NCBI GenBank assembly: GCA_041392845.1
Contig: JAWKLG010000022.1
Span: 1 to 64,000, forward strand
Length of the DNA stretch: 64,000 nucleotides
DNA from: JAGQWW01 sp041392845
GTDB lineage: Bacteria > Bacteroidota > Bacteroidia > Chitinophagales > Saprospiraceae
Direction of reading: 5' to 3'
The translations under genes and the position numbers were made by a program. Shown here one piece after another: positions 1 through 8,960 of this stretch (positions are counted from its first letter, which is position 1; every line of letters begins with the position of its first letter). The notes below the pieces were generated by a model, which was not told where the DNA came from, did no database searches, and was given only the letters and a program-made list of their open reading frames with translations.

Positions 1-1022
1 AAGAATTCCAGCTTTTTGATAATGACCTCCTACTGGAAGCTTCCAACAATCTGGTAAAATCGATTGTACTCGAAGCGGAACATGAAATACAACTCGATGC
101 TTCGCAGCATATCAATGGAGGAATCAATTTTATCAACAACACTGCTGTTTCCAATAACTTTGAAGAAGTCCTTCAACGTTACCAATATGCAGCGTTTTTA
201 TTGTATTCAAAGAACTGGAACGATCGTTTTAAAACGAATATCAGCGGAAGAGGAACTTACATCAACGATTTAGATATAAGCAATTTTTCCGGGGAAGTGA
301 GTCAGTCCTGGCAAGCTCTGGATCAACTAGGATTTGAACTGGCCTTTAGCAAAAATTTCAAGGCGCCAACCTTCAATGATCTCTATTGGCCCAATAGTGG
401 AAATCCAAATCTGCAACCCGAAAACGGTTACAATCTTGAATTTAATTCCAGGTGGAACTACCAAATAGATTCCTGGAAAATGTCCCAACACCTCACAGGA
501 TTTTCCAACCATATCTCCAATTGGATTCAATGGCTACCGGTGCCACCTGATGGTCAATTCAGACCGGTGAATCACAAATTCGTCTGGTCACGTGGCATTA
601 GTGCAGGAATATCAGCAGAAAAAGCTTGGAAAGATTGGAATTTGGAAGCTGGACTTCAATACACCCTTACCAAAAGTACGGTGCTTAGCACCAATGATGA
701 AGATCCAAACAAGGTAAACCAACAATTAATCTATGTTCCCCTACATGCAGGCAAAGCAAATGTCTCTGTTCAATATAAAAAATGGTCTTTTGATTACCTG
801 CATCATCTGGTAGGAAGCAGATTCACCAATCCTTACAATACTTCCAGCATCAGCGGATTTCAAACAGCTGACTTGAATGTAGATTATTCCTGGAAAATGG
901 ACGATAAAGAAGTTCTAATTGGAGCAGGCATCCAAAACCTTTGGAATAAAGAATACGAAATCGTAGCCTATTACCCTATGCCGCCCAGAAGTTTTTCATT
1001 GAGCCTGAACTATCGCTACTAA
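1..1022 (+). CDS. TonB-dependent outer-membrane receptor, C-terminal part (5' end outside window)
   Basis: The reading frame is open from the first bases of the window, so the start lies upstream. About 340 C-terminal residues are visible. They show the alternating polar/aromatic strands of a 22-strand beta-barrel and the family signature around FKAPTFNDLYW followed by GNPNLQPE, which is typical of BtuB/FepA-like receptors. The chain ends in an aromatic-rich strand (SLSLNYRY), the usual C-terminal barrel signal. Such proteins import siderophores, cobalamin or other ligands with TonB energy. The ligand cannot be told because the plug domain is missing. The 3' end overlaps the convergent Maf gene by 4 bp. 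Confidence 0.9.
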   Translation, partial: EFQLFDNDLLLEASNNLVKSIVLEAEHEIQLDASQHINGGINFINNTAVSNNFEEVLQRYQYAAFLLYSKNWNDRFKTNISGRGTYINDLDISNFSGEVSQSWQALDQLGFELAFSKNFKAPTFNDLYWPNSGNPNLQPENGYNLEFNSRWNYQIDSWKMSQHLTGFSNHISNWIQWLPVPPDGQFRPVNHKFVWSRGISAGISAEKAWKDWNLEAGLQYTLTKSTVLSTNDEDPNKVNQQLIYVPLHAGKANVSVQYKKWSFDYLHHLVGSRFTNPYNTSSISGFQTADLNVDYSWKMDDKEVLIGAGIQNLWNKEYEIVAYYPMPPRSFSLSLNYRY

Positions 1023-1603
1023 TAAGAATCCCAACTTTTTAAAACATTATACACTTCTCGTACCGGCAAACCCATGATGTTGGTGTAGGTACCTTTGATG
1101 GATTTAATTCTACAAAGTCCAACCCATTCCTGAATGGCATATGAGCCAGCCTTATCCATCACTTCGTAATTTTCAACGTAATAATTGATCTCTTCTTCTG
1201 AAAGTGGATCAAAAGTCACTTCAGACTCACCACTAAAACTTACCTTCTTCTGTTTGTCTCTAAGGCAAACCCCTGTATAAACCGTATGCGTTTTTCCGGA
1301 AAGCGCTCTCAACATTTCCTTGGCTTCTTCCAGGTCGGCCGGTTTATTATAAATCTCTTCCCCCATCACTACTGTAGAATCAGCCGTCAATAAAATCTGA
1401 TCCAAATCTTCAAGGAAATCCATGCACTCTTCAGCTTTCCTTTCTGCCAAATATCGCGCTACGGCCTTTTTCGGCATGTCATCCGGAAAGGATTCATCTA
1501 CATCTTTGGTCTTAATTTCAAATTCAAATCCTGCAGCCTTCATCAATTGCTGGCGACGAGGAGACTTTGATGCGAGGATGATTTTTTTATTAAAGTCGAA
1601 CAT
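1019..1603 (-). CDS. maf: Maf family nucleotide pyrophosphatase
   Basis: This 194-residue protein has the usual Maf length. The N-terminus ILASKSPRRQQLM carries the conserved SxxRR nucleotide-binding signature. DADSTVV-like (LTADSTVVMGEE), the KP.D..EA..ML motif and the C-terminal GSYAIQ..G motif are all present. Maf/YhdE enzymes hydrolyse non-canonical or canonical nucleoside triphosphates (dTTP/UTP type) and are linked to septum formation control. The gene starts 2 bp after the reconstructed stop of the ubiA-like gene and so is the last gene of a tsaD-ubiA-maf operon. Confidence 0.95.
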   Translation of the reverse strand: MFDFNKKIILASKSPRRQQLMKAAGFEFEIKTKDVDESFPDDMPKKAVARYLAERKAEECMDFLEDLDQILLTADSTVVMGEEIYNKPADLEEAKEMLRALSGKTHTVYTGVCLRDKQKKVSFSGESEVTFDPLSEEEINYYVENYEVMDKAGSYAIQEWVGLCRIKSIKGTYTNIMGLPVREVYNVLKSWDSY

Positions 1604-1605
1604 TT

Positions 1606-2519
1606 TTAAAAATTTAAAATCAACAAAGTGAGCGTTCCGGTCAACATAAAAAGTTTGATGACCTGACTGGCCAGATGGTATTTCGGTTTGGAATCCGCCT
1701 TTATTAAAAAATATCCACTAGCAATACCGGGACCCAAAACTGCCAATAACATCCAGATAAAGAAGCATGGACCACTTCCAAAGAAGAGGTAATGCCATGG
1801 CCAATATTAATAACAAAACGAAAAGCCAAACCAAGGCAAATCGCTTTTGCAAAGGATTCACCGGCGACAATCGGAAGCGTCCTGCATCCATATTGGCGAT
1901 CTCCTTCCATGTCTTCAATGTCCTTCACAATTTCCCGGTACATGGTTGAAAAAAAGGCAAAGAAACAATACCCTGCTAAAATGGATATCACTCGCAAAGC
2001 ATCCATGCATGGTTTCCTGCCAAAACATTTCCCATTCGGGAAGAGCACTATTCCTGCTACTCCGGCACAATAGGCAGCCACTATCATGTTGCCTACCAAG
2101 GTCGTCTTTTTAAAATATTTGGCGTAAGCCATCAACAATCCAACTGCGATGGGATATATCAAAAACCAGGAAATTCGATCGATTTTCAAGGCAAGGTAAA
2201 TGGACAAACAGCCTCCTAAAATCACCAACGCATAAAAAATAAACCGTGCAGATTGTAGGGAAATGATTTTTCCGATGACCATCTTTTCAGGTTTATTCAC
2301 CAAATCGATGGGATAATCATAAATGTCGTTGATGATGTACCCTGAAGCTGAAATCAAAACAGTAACCAGCATCAAAATACTGAAGTCGAGCTGACCCAAC
2401 ATGGGCTGTAAATCCAATTCCTGATAAAAAGGTACCAATAGTTTGTATTGTAATATCCATTGTACCAAAACTACAATCAACAAATTAGGCAGCCTTATCA
2501 ATCGAACGATGGATTTCAT
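1606..2519 (-). CDS. UbiA-type prenyltransferase, frameshifted near 1800
   Basis: A polytopic membrane protein whose first part carries the UbiA prenyl-diphosphate binding motif NDIYDYPIDLVNKPEK (about residues 65-80) and the second Asp-rich motif DIEDMEGD. Relatives in Bacteroidota transfer geranylgeranyl or similar prenyl groups to lipid or quinone head groups. The in-frame ORF runs on to a stop at 1704 with an unlikely C-terminus. A single-base shift near 1790-1800 instead gives a good family tail (FFGSGP, FFIWMLLAVLGPGI, LIKADSKPK, then a final hydrophobic helix) that stops at 1606, just 2 bp before maf. I annotate the reconstructed span. The shift is either a sequencing indel or a young mutation. 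Confidence 0.82.
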
Positions 2520-2531
2520 TTCAGCCTTTTT

Positions 2532-3533
2532 CTACAAAGCATATCTGGCCTGAGGTGCTATGTCCTGGCCAACAAATTCATTATTTAAATACTTATAATA
2601 AGCAGTCACGCCAATCATAGCTGCATTGTCTGTACAATATTCAAATTCAGGAATAAAGGTTTTCCAGCCATGCTTTTCTCCCAATTGTTGAGGGCTGTCC
2701 GCAATCCAGAATTAGCAGAAACTCCTCCGGCAATTGCAAGCTCCTTAATTTGATGCTCCAGGGCTGCTTTTTCCAATTTTTTAATCAAAATAGTTACAAT
2801 CCGATCTTGAACCGAGGCACAGATATCTTCCAGATTGTCTTTTATAAAATCAGGATTTTCCTTTATTTCCTTTTTTAAAAAATAAAGGATGGAGGTCTTC
2901 AAACCACTAAAACTAAAATCAAATCCTTTGATGTCCGGCTCCGGAAATTCGAAAACCGGTTTACCGGACCTTGCAAGCTTATCGATAATTGGACCTGCCG
3001 GATATTCTAATCCCAACATTTTGCCTGTTTTATCAAATGCTTCTCCTGCTGCATCATCGATGGTAGTCCCAATCACTTCCATATCCAGAAAATCGCGCAC
3101 CAATACAATTTGGGTATGCCCACCGCTCACCGTCAAACACAAGAAATGGAAAGGAAGGCTTGGGATCTTTTGCAAAATGTGCCAGTACATGCGCCTGCAT
3201 ATGATTCACCTCAATCAAAGGGACATCCAGGCTCAAAGCCAGGGCTTTTGCAAAGGAAACACCCACAATAAGAGACCCCAACAAACCCGGCCCTTTGGTA
3301 AATCCAATGGCCTGAATTTCACTTTTATCTATACCTGCTTCCTTAAAAGCCTGAGCTACAACCGGAATAATATTGGCCTGATGGGCGCGGGAAGCAACTT
3401 CCGGCACTACCCCACCGTATTTACTATGTACCTCCTGGTTTGCAATGAGATTACTCAATACCTTTCCATCTTCGATGACTGCAGCCGAAGTCTCATCACA
3501 AGAGGATTCAATGGCTAAAATTTTAACAGACAT
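2532..3533 (-). CDS. tsaD: tRNA N6-adenosine threonylcarbamoyltransferase TsaD, two frameshifts
   Basis: TsaD makes t6A37 on ANN-decoding tRNAs together with TsaB/TsaE/TsaC and is essential in most bacteria. The family start ILAIESSCDETS is visible, followed by KYGGVVPE, the metal-binding NHMQAH motif, VSGGHTQ, and the C-terminal AIAGGVSANSGLR. The frame shifts near 3135 (between FPFL and CLTVSGG) and shifts back near 2690. The tail GWKTFIPEFEYCTDNAAMIG then ends at 2532 in the original frame. The total span of 1002 nt equals a normal 333-residue TsaD, so the two indels compensate, as expected for consensus errors rather than decay. Start chosen at the ATG at 3533 (MSVKILAIES); an ATG 24 bp upstream is less likely. 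Confidence 0.92.
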
Positions 3534-3685
3534 AAAACAAGGAATTTGAGTAGGCAATTACGCCAAATAATTTACAAATTTGCGTCCCGGAAAATTAACA
3601 GATACCTTCGGCGCTTCTATTGGGGCAAACATAATCAGAATTGTCAAACAGAAGCACCTAAACACCTTTATAAAATCGTGAATAT

Positions 3686-4069
3686 ATGTTAGGGAGAAAA
3701 AACACCCCCGAAAAATCAGGAAACAATGCAGGAAACTTCCCCAATAGCTCCATGGATGGAACCTGTGTCATTTCTCAAGGCAGCGTACTCGAAGGTACTT
3801 TCTCATCCAAAGAAAATGTCCGCCTCGACGGGAAAATCAAAGGCGACGTCAACTGCGACAACCGCCTGGTAATGGGCGATTCCGGAATCGTAGAAGGCTC
3901 CATCAACGCCGGCGAAGCCGTCATCATGGGCTCCGTGCAAGGCAACATCACCATCAAAGAAACCCTCTATTTAAAATCCACCGCAAAAATCAACGGCAAC
4001 ATCCGCGCAAAACTCCTTTCTGTAGAAGAAGGTGCCCAGTATAATGGAGAGTGTAGGATTGGGAACTAG
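3686..4069 (+). CDS. Bactofilin (polymer-forming cytoskeletal protein)
   Basis: A 127-residue protein with a low-complexity, Asn/Ser-rich N-tail of about 25 residues and then a bactofilin (DUF583) core. The core consists of short repeating beta-helix rungs rich in Gly, Val and Ile (VLEGTFSSKENVRLDG, GDVNCDNRLVMG, SGIVEGSI, SVQGNITIKETL). Bactofilins polymerise without nucleotide and scaffold cell-wall or morphology proteins at the membrane. The gene is divergent from tsaD with about 150 bp between them. Its TAG stop codon is formed by the first unit of a CTAGGTG-type repeat that fills the following intergenic region. Confidence 0.92.
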   Translation: MLGRKNTPEKSGNNAGNFPNSSMDGTCVISQGSVLEGTFSSKENVRLDGKIKGDVNCDNRLVMGDSGIVEGSINAGEAVIMGSVQGNITIKETLYLKSTAKINGNIRAKLLSVEEGAQYNGECRIGN

Positions 4070-4127
4070 GTGCTGGGTGCTGGGTGCTAGGCTCTGGGTG
4101 CTGGGCTCTGGGTTCTGGGTTGCTGGT
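4066..4127 (+). repeat. Degenerate 7-bp tandem repeat (CTGGGTG family)
   Basis: Eight to nine heptamers of the form CTRGGYN (CTAGGTG, CTGGGTG, CTAGGCT, CTGGGTT) run in phase. They begin inside the stop codon of the bactofilin gene. The reverse-complement family recurs at 4606-4645, and the same family at 13030-13111 and 13247-13275. Confidence 0.85.
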
Positions 4128-4190
4128 ACAAGTTTTCAAACTTATATCAAAGGTACAGGCAGGTCTTCGGACCAGTAAGATTCTAATTTC

Positions 4191-4262
4191 AAATGACGAG
4201 TGTTGAATGACGAATGACGAGTTGGGATTTCGCTCTTCGCAGTTCGGTATTCAGTTTTCGAT
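4191..4262 (+). repeat. Degenerate heptamer array (AATGACG then NNTTCGN)
   Basis: AATGACG units (at about 4192, 4206 and 4213) pass without a break of phase into heptamers ATTTCGC, TCTTCGC, AGTTCGG, TATTCAG, TTTTCGA. The second half is the reverse complement of the GCGAATA/CCGAATA family seen at 27526-27554 and 31001-31038. Confidence 0.75.
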
Positions 4263-4297
4263 GCTTTCTAGAATACAGCCAGGAACAAAAAATCCCA

Positions 4298-4328
4298 CCG
4301 GGAGGCTGAGCTTGTCGAAGCCACCCGG
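4298..4328 (+). repeat. Hairpin element with CCGGG/GGCT stem
   Basis: CCGGG-A-GGCT pairs with AGCC-A-CCCGG around an 11-nt loop (GAGCTTGTCGA), leaving one A/A mismatch. It lies in the gene-free region after bactofilin. It could be a REP-like unit or a weak terminator; there is no T-run. Confidence 0.6.
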
Positions 4329-4438
4329 ACAAAGATTCCTCATCTTTTGTATTAAATCCTGCATATTCAATCAGGCCTCGAAAAGCTCAGTCTACAACCT
4401 TCATTTTTGAGAATAACACCTCCACCCTACTAGTAGGC

Positions 4439-4588
4439 GTCATTCCGGCCTTGAGCCGGAATCTACAATGCGGCAAGCAGGATGTTATTATAGGCTGGAA
4501 GGTTTGATTTAATGAAGAAAAATCAATTCCTTTCATTTATCCATTCTAGGATGCCGGGCTAGATTCCGGCTCGGAGGCCGGAATGACA
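4439..4588. repeat. Inverted pair of REP-like hairpins (REPIN-like)
   Basis: Two copies of a hairpin, ATTCCGGC - 5-6 nt loop - GCCGGAAT, lie in opposite orientation at 4439-4466 (gtcattccggcc...) and 4560-4588 (...ggccggaatgac), with about 93 bp between them. Two REP hairpins in inverted order are the known architecture of a REPIN, a non-autonomous element mobilised by RAYT enzymes. No RAYT is adjacent; the nearest is at 47.4 kb and has a different REP. Confidence 0.7.
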
Positions 4589-4605
4589 AACCTTTAGGAA
4601 AGAAT

Positions 4606-4645
4606 CCAGTGTCCAGCAGTCCAGTACCTAGCACCAGCACCTAGA
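4606..4645 (-). repeat. Degenerate heptamer array (CCAGCAC family, inverted copy)
   Basis: CCAGTGT, CCAGCAG, CCTAGCA and CCAGCAC-like units are the reverse complement of the array at 4066-4127. The two arrays therefore face each other across the intergenic region. This copy begins about 20 bp after the stop of the permease gene on the minus strand. Confidence 0.75.
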
Positions 4646-4665
4646 TCATCCTCAATCTTCTTTTA

Positions 4666-5673
4666 TCAGAAAACCAAAATCACACTGACTACCAAACCGG
4701 CGAAGACTTTGAGGAAGTCGCCGATGACCATATTTCGGGTGTTGGCGGATAGTTTCTTTTCCAGTCGGATGCGCATCGCAATTTCACGACCGGCAAACAA
4801 ACCAACGAAAACCCAGGTGGTGGACATTGGGAGTTTTCCACCCCACAAACCGAAATAATCATCTTTGAAAACGAAAAGACATAGACCGTATATGAAGTCA
4901 ATAATCGTGGCTGAACGGATATCGTCTGTATTGGTCTTTTTTCGAACTACATCCTGAATTTTTCCTCCTTTGGTGTAGAAGATATAACCCAACAATCCGA
5001 GTATTAGCACCAAGGAAACGCTGAATTCAAAAGCACTCATCTGATTGCCACCTTTCAAATAAATGTAGATGTTGGCAAGGTCCTGTGTCAACCATTGTGA
5101 CCAAAGGAAACCTGTTGCCAACCATTGAAGGATGGTCCAGACTCTGTTTCCGGATTTTGAGGGGGCATTGTCTATGAAGTGTTTTTCAACGGTAGTCGTT
5201 ATCAGTAAATAGACCAGGATGGCAAATCCGAATGCGATAAGATACCCATAAAAGGATTTGATAATCATACCACCCAGAACCGTTTCACTGCTGAATACAC
5301 TGGCCAGCATTTCTGAAAAATCAGGAGGAATTTTTGAAAGAGAAAACAGGGTAAGTATCATAAAGGTGGTACTTACCGGTACACCCATTCTGGTAATGGT
5401 CAATAGCACTATCGGAGGCAACAAGTAATACCAATGGTAGACCTGGGGCATTTCGAACTTAGCCAATCGTCCGTAGGATATATCCTGCTGAAGGAAACCA
5501 TAAATGAGTACAAAAGCTAAAATCCCGCCACCATACATCCAAAGCACATACCAGGGAAGCCTCTTTTCATTAGAAGTCAAAAAGGTACCAAGGGTTTGGA
5601 TGACATCATTTCCGACAACAGAATATGCCGCCAAAAAAAATCCAATCCACATTACCAAAAAGGATAAATCCAT
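4666..5673 (-). CDS. PiT-like inorganic phosphate transporter family permease
   Basis: A 335-residue, strongly hydrophobic protein with about 9-10 membrane segments. Residues ~22-32 (GNDVIQTLGTF) match the GANDVANSFGT signature of PiT/Pho4 transporters. PVSTT (~residue 119) and a second PMSTTWVF motif (~285) correspond to the duplicated PVSTTH signature of the family. PiT proteins carry phosphate with H+ or Na+ across the inner membrane. The protein is shorter and more divergent than textbook PitA, so the substrate is inferred only. The gene stands alone, convergent with bactofilin and divergent from carA. Confidence 0.72.
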   Translation of the reverse strand: MDLSFLVMWIGFFLAAYSVVGNDVIQTLGTFLTSNEKRLPWYVLWMYGGGILAFVLIYGFLQQDISYGRLAKFEMPQVYHWYYLLPPIVLLTITRMGVPVSTTFMILTLFSLSKIPPDFSEMLASVFSSETVLGGMIIKSFYGYLIAFGFAILVYLLITTTVEKHFIDNAPSKSGNRVWTILQWLATGFLWSQWLTQDLANIYIYLKGGNQMSAFEFSVSLVLILGLLGYIFYTKGGKIQDVVRKKTNTDDIRSATIIDFIYGLCLFVFKDDYFGLWGGKLPMSTTWVFVGLFAGREIAMRIRLEKKLSANTRNMVIGDFLKVFAGLVVSVILVF

Positions 5674-5911
5674 GCTGCTTTTTTTTCAAATGAAAACCTG
5701 AGGAAATTTTTCTTAAAAGAATAGTTTACTCCAGATTGCTTGGCTTCGGGGACCGATTGAATGCTCAAAGATATTTTTTAGATACGCTTTGGCAAAATAA
5801 TCTTTCTATTCGGCTCAAAGGTTTACATCCCCATTTATATCACCAAGGTTTCAATTTTAATTTTTCGTTAAATCATATTGCCTGGTTAATTGGCTATTTT
5901 AATCTGCTTTT

Positions 5912-5919
5912 TATCTTTG
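5912..5919 (+). promoter_or_regulatory. Bacteroidota -7 promoter box (TATCTTTG) for carA
   Basis: An exact TAnnTTTG box lies 29 bp before the carA ATG. A TTGG at 5890-5893 sits 18 bp upstream in the position of the -33 TTTG element. Confidence 0.7.
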
Positions 5920-5948
5920 CGCCAATTCTAATCAAAAGCACATTCCCA

Positions 5949-7073
5949 ATGTCAGATTTCAAACCAGTTCCTGCTGTACTTCTACTCGAAGACGGCACTG
6001 TTTTTTATGGAAAGTCCGCAGGTAAGATTGGTACTACTACCGGCGAAATTTGCTTCAATACCGGGATGACCGGTTACCAGGAAATTTTCACGGATCCATC
6101 TTATTTTGGTCAAATTTTGGTCGCAACCAATGCCCATATCGGAAATTATGGTACAAAAGACACTGATACAGAGTCTTCTTCCATCAAAATTGCCGGTTTG
6201 GTTTGCAAAAACTATACGGTAGAATACCACCGCCCATTGGCTGACCAATCCATTCAGGAATATTTCGAAAAGGAAAATCTGGTGGGGATCTCTGACGTAG
6301 ACACCCGTGCTATCGTAAGGCATATCCGAGACAAAGGTGCCATGAATGCGATTATTTCTTCAGAAATAACTGATGTTGAAGTTTTAAAAAATAAATTGAA
6401 GGATGTCCCTTCCATGAACGGCTTAGAACTTGCTTCGCAAGTAAGCACTAAGGAGCCTTATTTCATTGGCAATCCAAAAGCAACTTTTAAAGTGGCAGTT
6501 TTGGATTATGGCGTAAAGCAAAATATCCTGAAATGCCTGGCTGATAGAGGTTGTTACCTGAAAGTTTTCCCGGCCAAAACCAATTTGGAAGAAATCAAAG
6601 CATGGAACCCGGATGGATATTTTCTTTCAAATGGTCCCGGCGACCCGGCTCCAATGGAATATGCTGTTGATACTGCGAAAGCAATTTTGAGCGAAGACAA
6701 ACCTTTATTTGGGATTTGTCTCGGCCACCAAATCCTGGCAAGAGCCGTAGATATTCCAACTTATAAAATGCACAACGGACATCGTGGAATCAACCATCCT
6801 GTTCAAAACATTATCACAGGAAAATCTGAAATTACAAGCCAGAATCATGGTTTCGGAGTGAGTCCTGAAGCCATTGAAATGTCAAAAGACAAGGTAGAGG
6901 TGACTCATGTGAATCTGAATGACGGTACAGTTGAAGGGATAAGGATTAAAAACAAAAAAGCTTTTTCGGTGCAATACCACCCTGAAGCTTCACCCGGACC
7001 ACACGATGCCAGATACTTGTTTGACGATTTTGTGCAATTAATGAAGGTTGGTAATTTCGAACCGGTAGCCTAA
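5949..7073 (+). CDS. carA: Carbamoyl-phosphate synthase small (glutaminase) subunit
   Basis: CarA releases ammonia from glutamine and channels it to CarB for carbamoyl phosphate (arginine and pyrimidine synthesis). The 374-residue protein begins at MSDFKPVPAVLLLEDG; the frame is open upstream but contains the promoter, so this ATG is chosen. The N-terminal domain has FNTGMTGYQEIFTDPSY and the C-terminal class I amidotransferase domain has the nucleophile motif FGICLGHQIL, GHRGINHP and SVQYHPEASPGPHD, giving a complete Cys-His-Glu triad. carB is not next to it; enolase follows after 170 bp. Confidence 0.97.
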   Translation: MSDFKPVPAVLLLEDGTVFYGKSAGKIGTTTGEICFNTGMTGYQEIFTDPSYFGQILVATNAHIGNYGTKDTDTESSSIKIAGLVCKNYTVEYHRPLADQSIQEYFEKENLVGISDVDTRAIVRHIRDKGAMNAIISSEITDVEVLKNKLKDVPSMNGLELASQVSTKEPYFIGNPKATFKVAVLDYGVKQNILKCLADRGCYLKVFPAKTNLEEIKAWNPDGYFLSNGPGDPAPMEYAVDTAKAILSEDKPLFGICLGHQILARAVDIPTYKMHNGHRGINHPVQNIITGKSEITSQNHGFGVSPEAIEMSKDKVEVTHVNLNDGTVEGIRIKNKKAFSVQYHPEASPGPHDARYLFDDFVQLMKVGNFEPVA

Positions 7074-7245
7074 ACCAATATCAACCATTCAGTCCTTCTG
7101 AATAACCAAAATAATTTTAGGGCTTTATTAAAATAATAAGGTTCCTTATGCACCTTTACCATTAAATCCTGTTTGCAGTAATGCAAGCAGTCAGGTAGTG
7201 TTTTTATATGGTTATTTGATTTCAATAAAAATAAAAAAACTTGTA

Positions 7246-8529
7246 ATGAGTGAAATTTTAGATATCAGAGCAAGAGAAATACTTGACTCCCGTGGAAATC
7301 CTACGGTAGAAGTTGAGGTTTTGACAGATGAAGGATTTGTAGGAAGAGCTGCGGTACCTTCCGGAGCATCTACCGGAAAACACGAAGCTGTTGAACTAAG
7401 AGATGGCGACAAAAGTCGTTTCTTAGGTAAAGGCGTTTTAAAAGCTTGTCAAAATGTGGAAGAAGTAATTGCCAATGAATTGATTGGTGTCGAAGTTACA
7501 GAACAAAGATATATCGACCAGTTGATGATCGACCTGGATGGCACTCCAAATAAAGCAAAATTGGGGGCAAATGCTATTTTGGGTGTTTCCATGGCAGTAG
7601 CCAAAGCAGCTGCGGAAGAAATTGGTTTACCACTCTACCAATATATAGGAGGTGTAAATGCACATGTTCTTCCGGTGCCAATGATGAATATCCTAAACGG
7701 AGGTTCACATGCCGACAATAGCATCGATTTCCAGGAATTCATGATCATGCCTTTGGGTGCCGATACTTTTTCAGAAGGATTGAGAATGGGGGTTGAAGTT
7801 TTCCATCATCTGAAAGCAGTTTTGAAAAAGAATGGATACAGCACCAATGTTGGTGACGAAGGAGGATTTGCTCCTAATATTAAATCCAATGAAGAAGCGA
7901 TTGAAACTGTTTTGAAGGCTATTGAAACTGCAGGATTCAAGCCAGGCGAAGATATCTTCATTGCTATGGATGCAGCATCATCTGAATTTTTCGATGAAAA
8001 AACGGGTCTTTATACTTTTAAAAAATCAAGCGGAAAATCATTGACCGGAGAGGAAATGGTTGCCTATTGGGCTGATTGGGTAAACAAATATCCTATATTC
8101 AGCATCGAAGATGGATTGGCAGAAGACGATTGGGCAAGTTGGAGTAAACTTACCAAAGCCATAGGACACAAAGTCCAATTGGTAGGGGATGATTTATTTG
8201 TTACCAATACTACCCGACTTCAAAGAGGAATCGACGAAGAATCAGCGAATTCAATCTTGATTAAAGTAAACCAAATTGGCACGCTTACTGAGACCAACGA
8301 AGCAGTGAGATTGGCCACCAGAAATGGTTTTACCAGTGTAATGAGTCACAGATCAGGTGAAACAGAAGATGCAACCATTGCGGATCTTGCAGTTGCTCTT
8401 AATACCGGCCAAATTAAAACCGGTTCAGCATCTCGTTCTGACCGGATCGCAAAATATAATCAGCTGTTGAGAATCGAGGAAGAGCTGGCAGATACAGCAG
8501 TTTATCCCGGCAAAGCATTGCTTGGATAA
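7246..8529 (+). CDS. eno: Enolase
   Basis: A 427-residue phosphopyruvate hydratase of glycolysis and gluconeogenesis. The family landmarks are complete: ILDSRGNPTVEVEV at the start, PSGASTGKHEAVELRDGD (flexible catalytic loop), NVGDEGGFAP with the catalytic Glu, the metal ligands in AMDAASSEF, FSIEDGLAEDDW and VGDDLFVTN, the catalytic Lys in ILIKVNQIGTLTET, and the signature VMSHRSGETED. The ATG at 7246 is chosen because the sequence before it (MFLYGYL...) is outside the family. A hairpin follows the stop. Confidence 0.98.
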   Translation: MSEILDIRAREILDSRGNPTVEVEVLTDEGFVGRAAVPSGASTGKHEAVELRDGDKSRFLGKGVLKACQNVEEVIANELIGVEVTEQRYIDQLMIDLDGTPNKAKLGANAILGVSMAVAKAAAEEIGLPLYQYIGGVNAHVLPVPMMNILNGGSHADNSIDFQEFMIMPLGADTFSEGLRMGVEVFHHLKAVLKKNGYSTNVGDEGGFAPNIKSNEEAIETVLKAIETAGFKPGEDIFIAMDAASSEFFDEKTGLYTFKKSSGKSLTGEEMVAYWADWVNKYPIFSIEDGLAEDDWASWSKLTKAIGHKVQLVGDDLFVTNTTRLQRGIDEESANSILIKVNQIGTLTETNEAVRLATRNGFTSVMSHRSGETEDATIADLAVALNTGQIKTGSASRSDRIAKYNQLLRIEEELADTAVYPGKALLG

Positions 8530-8542
8530 AATTATTTTAAAA

Positions 8543-8590
8543 AAGAATTCCCGTCACATTAAAAAAATCTTTGATGTTTCGGGAATTCTT
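8543..8590. terminator. Inverted repeat after eno, probable terminator
   Basis: AAGAATTCCCG at 8543-8553 pairs perfectly with CGGGAATTCTT at 8580-8590 around a 26-nt A/T-rich loop. It lies between eno and the ftsB-like gene and could stop eno transcripts. Confidence 0.6.
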
Positions 8591-8618
8591 AATTATTTTG
8601 CCGCCCGAAAGTGCCCTT

Positions 8619-8933
8619 ATGTCAAAATCTAAAAACCCAGTACAGCCATTTTTGGAGTTTATCCCCAAACCCCTGAGGAACCGATATGCATTGGTTGGCT
8701 TGACTTTATTGGCATGGGTCTTACTATTTGACAAGAACGACTTGTTTACCCAAATGAGTTTGCAACAATCGCTCAATAAGATTGAAGCTGATAAGACTTT
8801 TTACAAAGAAGAGATTCAAAAAATCAACACGGAAAAGTCGAATTTTAAGAAAAATGCTGAAAAGCATGCCAGGGAAAAGTACTTCATGAGTCGCCCGGAC
8901 GAAGATGTCTTCATCATTGAGAAGAAGAACTAG
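8619..8933 (+). CDS. FtsB/DivIC-family septum formation initiator
   Basis: A small bitopic protein of 104 residues. It has a short basic cytoplasmic N-tail, one membrane helix (ALVGLTLLAWVLLF, residues ~23-37), then a periplasmic coiled coil (MSLQQSLNKIEADKTFYKEEIQKI) and the conserved tail REKYFMSRPDEDVFIIE, which matches DivIC/FtsB. This family bridges FtsL and FtsQ in the divisome. The ATG at 8619 is preferred over the upstream one at 8571, since the extra 16 residues overlap the terminator hairpin. In Bacteroidota this gene commonly follows eno. Confidence 0.9.
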   Translation: MSKSKNPVQPFLEFIPKPLRNRYALVGLTLLAWVLLFDKNDLFTQMSLQQSLNKIEADKTFYKEEIQKINTEKSNFKKNAEKHAREKYFMSRPDEDVFIIEKKN

Positions 8934-8960
8934 ATTTTTAAAATATTTCAATACCAATTT

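Noticed and set aside
1704..1918. Separate 66-residue ORF (KTWKEIANMDAGRF...) within ubiA
   Set aside because: It is an alternative frame around the ubiA frameshift. The continuing family tail is in the third frame ending at 1606.
2889..3518. 209-residue plus-strand ORF across tsaD
   Set aside because: It is an antisense shadow of tsaD, which has clear family motifs on the minus strand.
4207..4410. 67-residue ORF in the bactofilin/permease gap
   Set aside because: Its sequence is mostly heptamer repeat and hairpin DNA, with no coding bias or domain.
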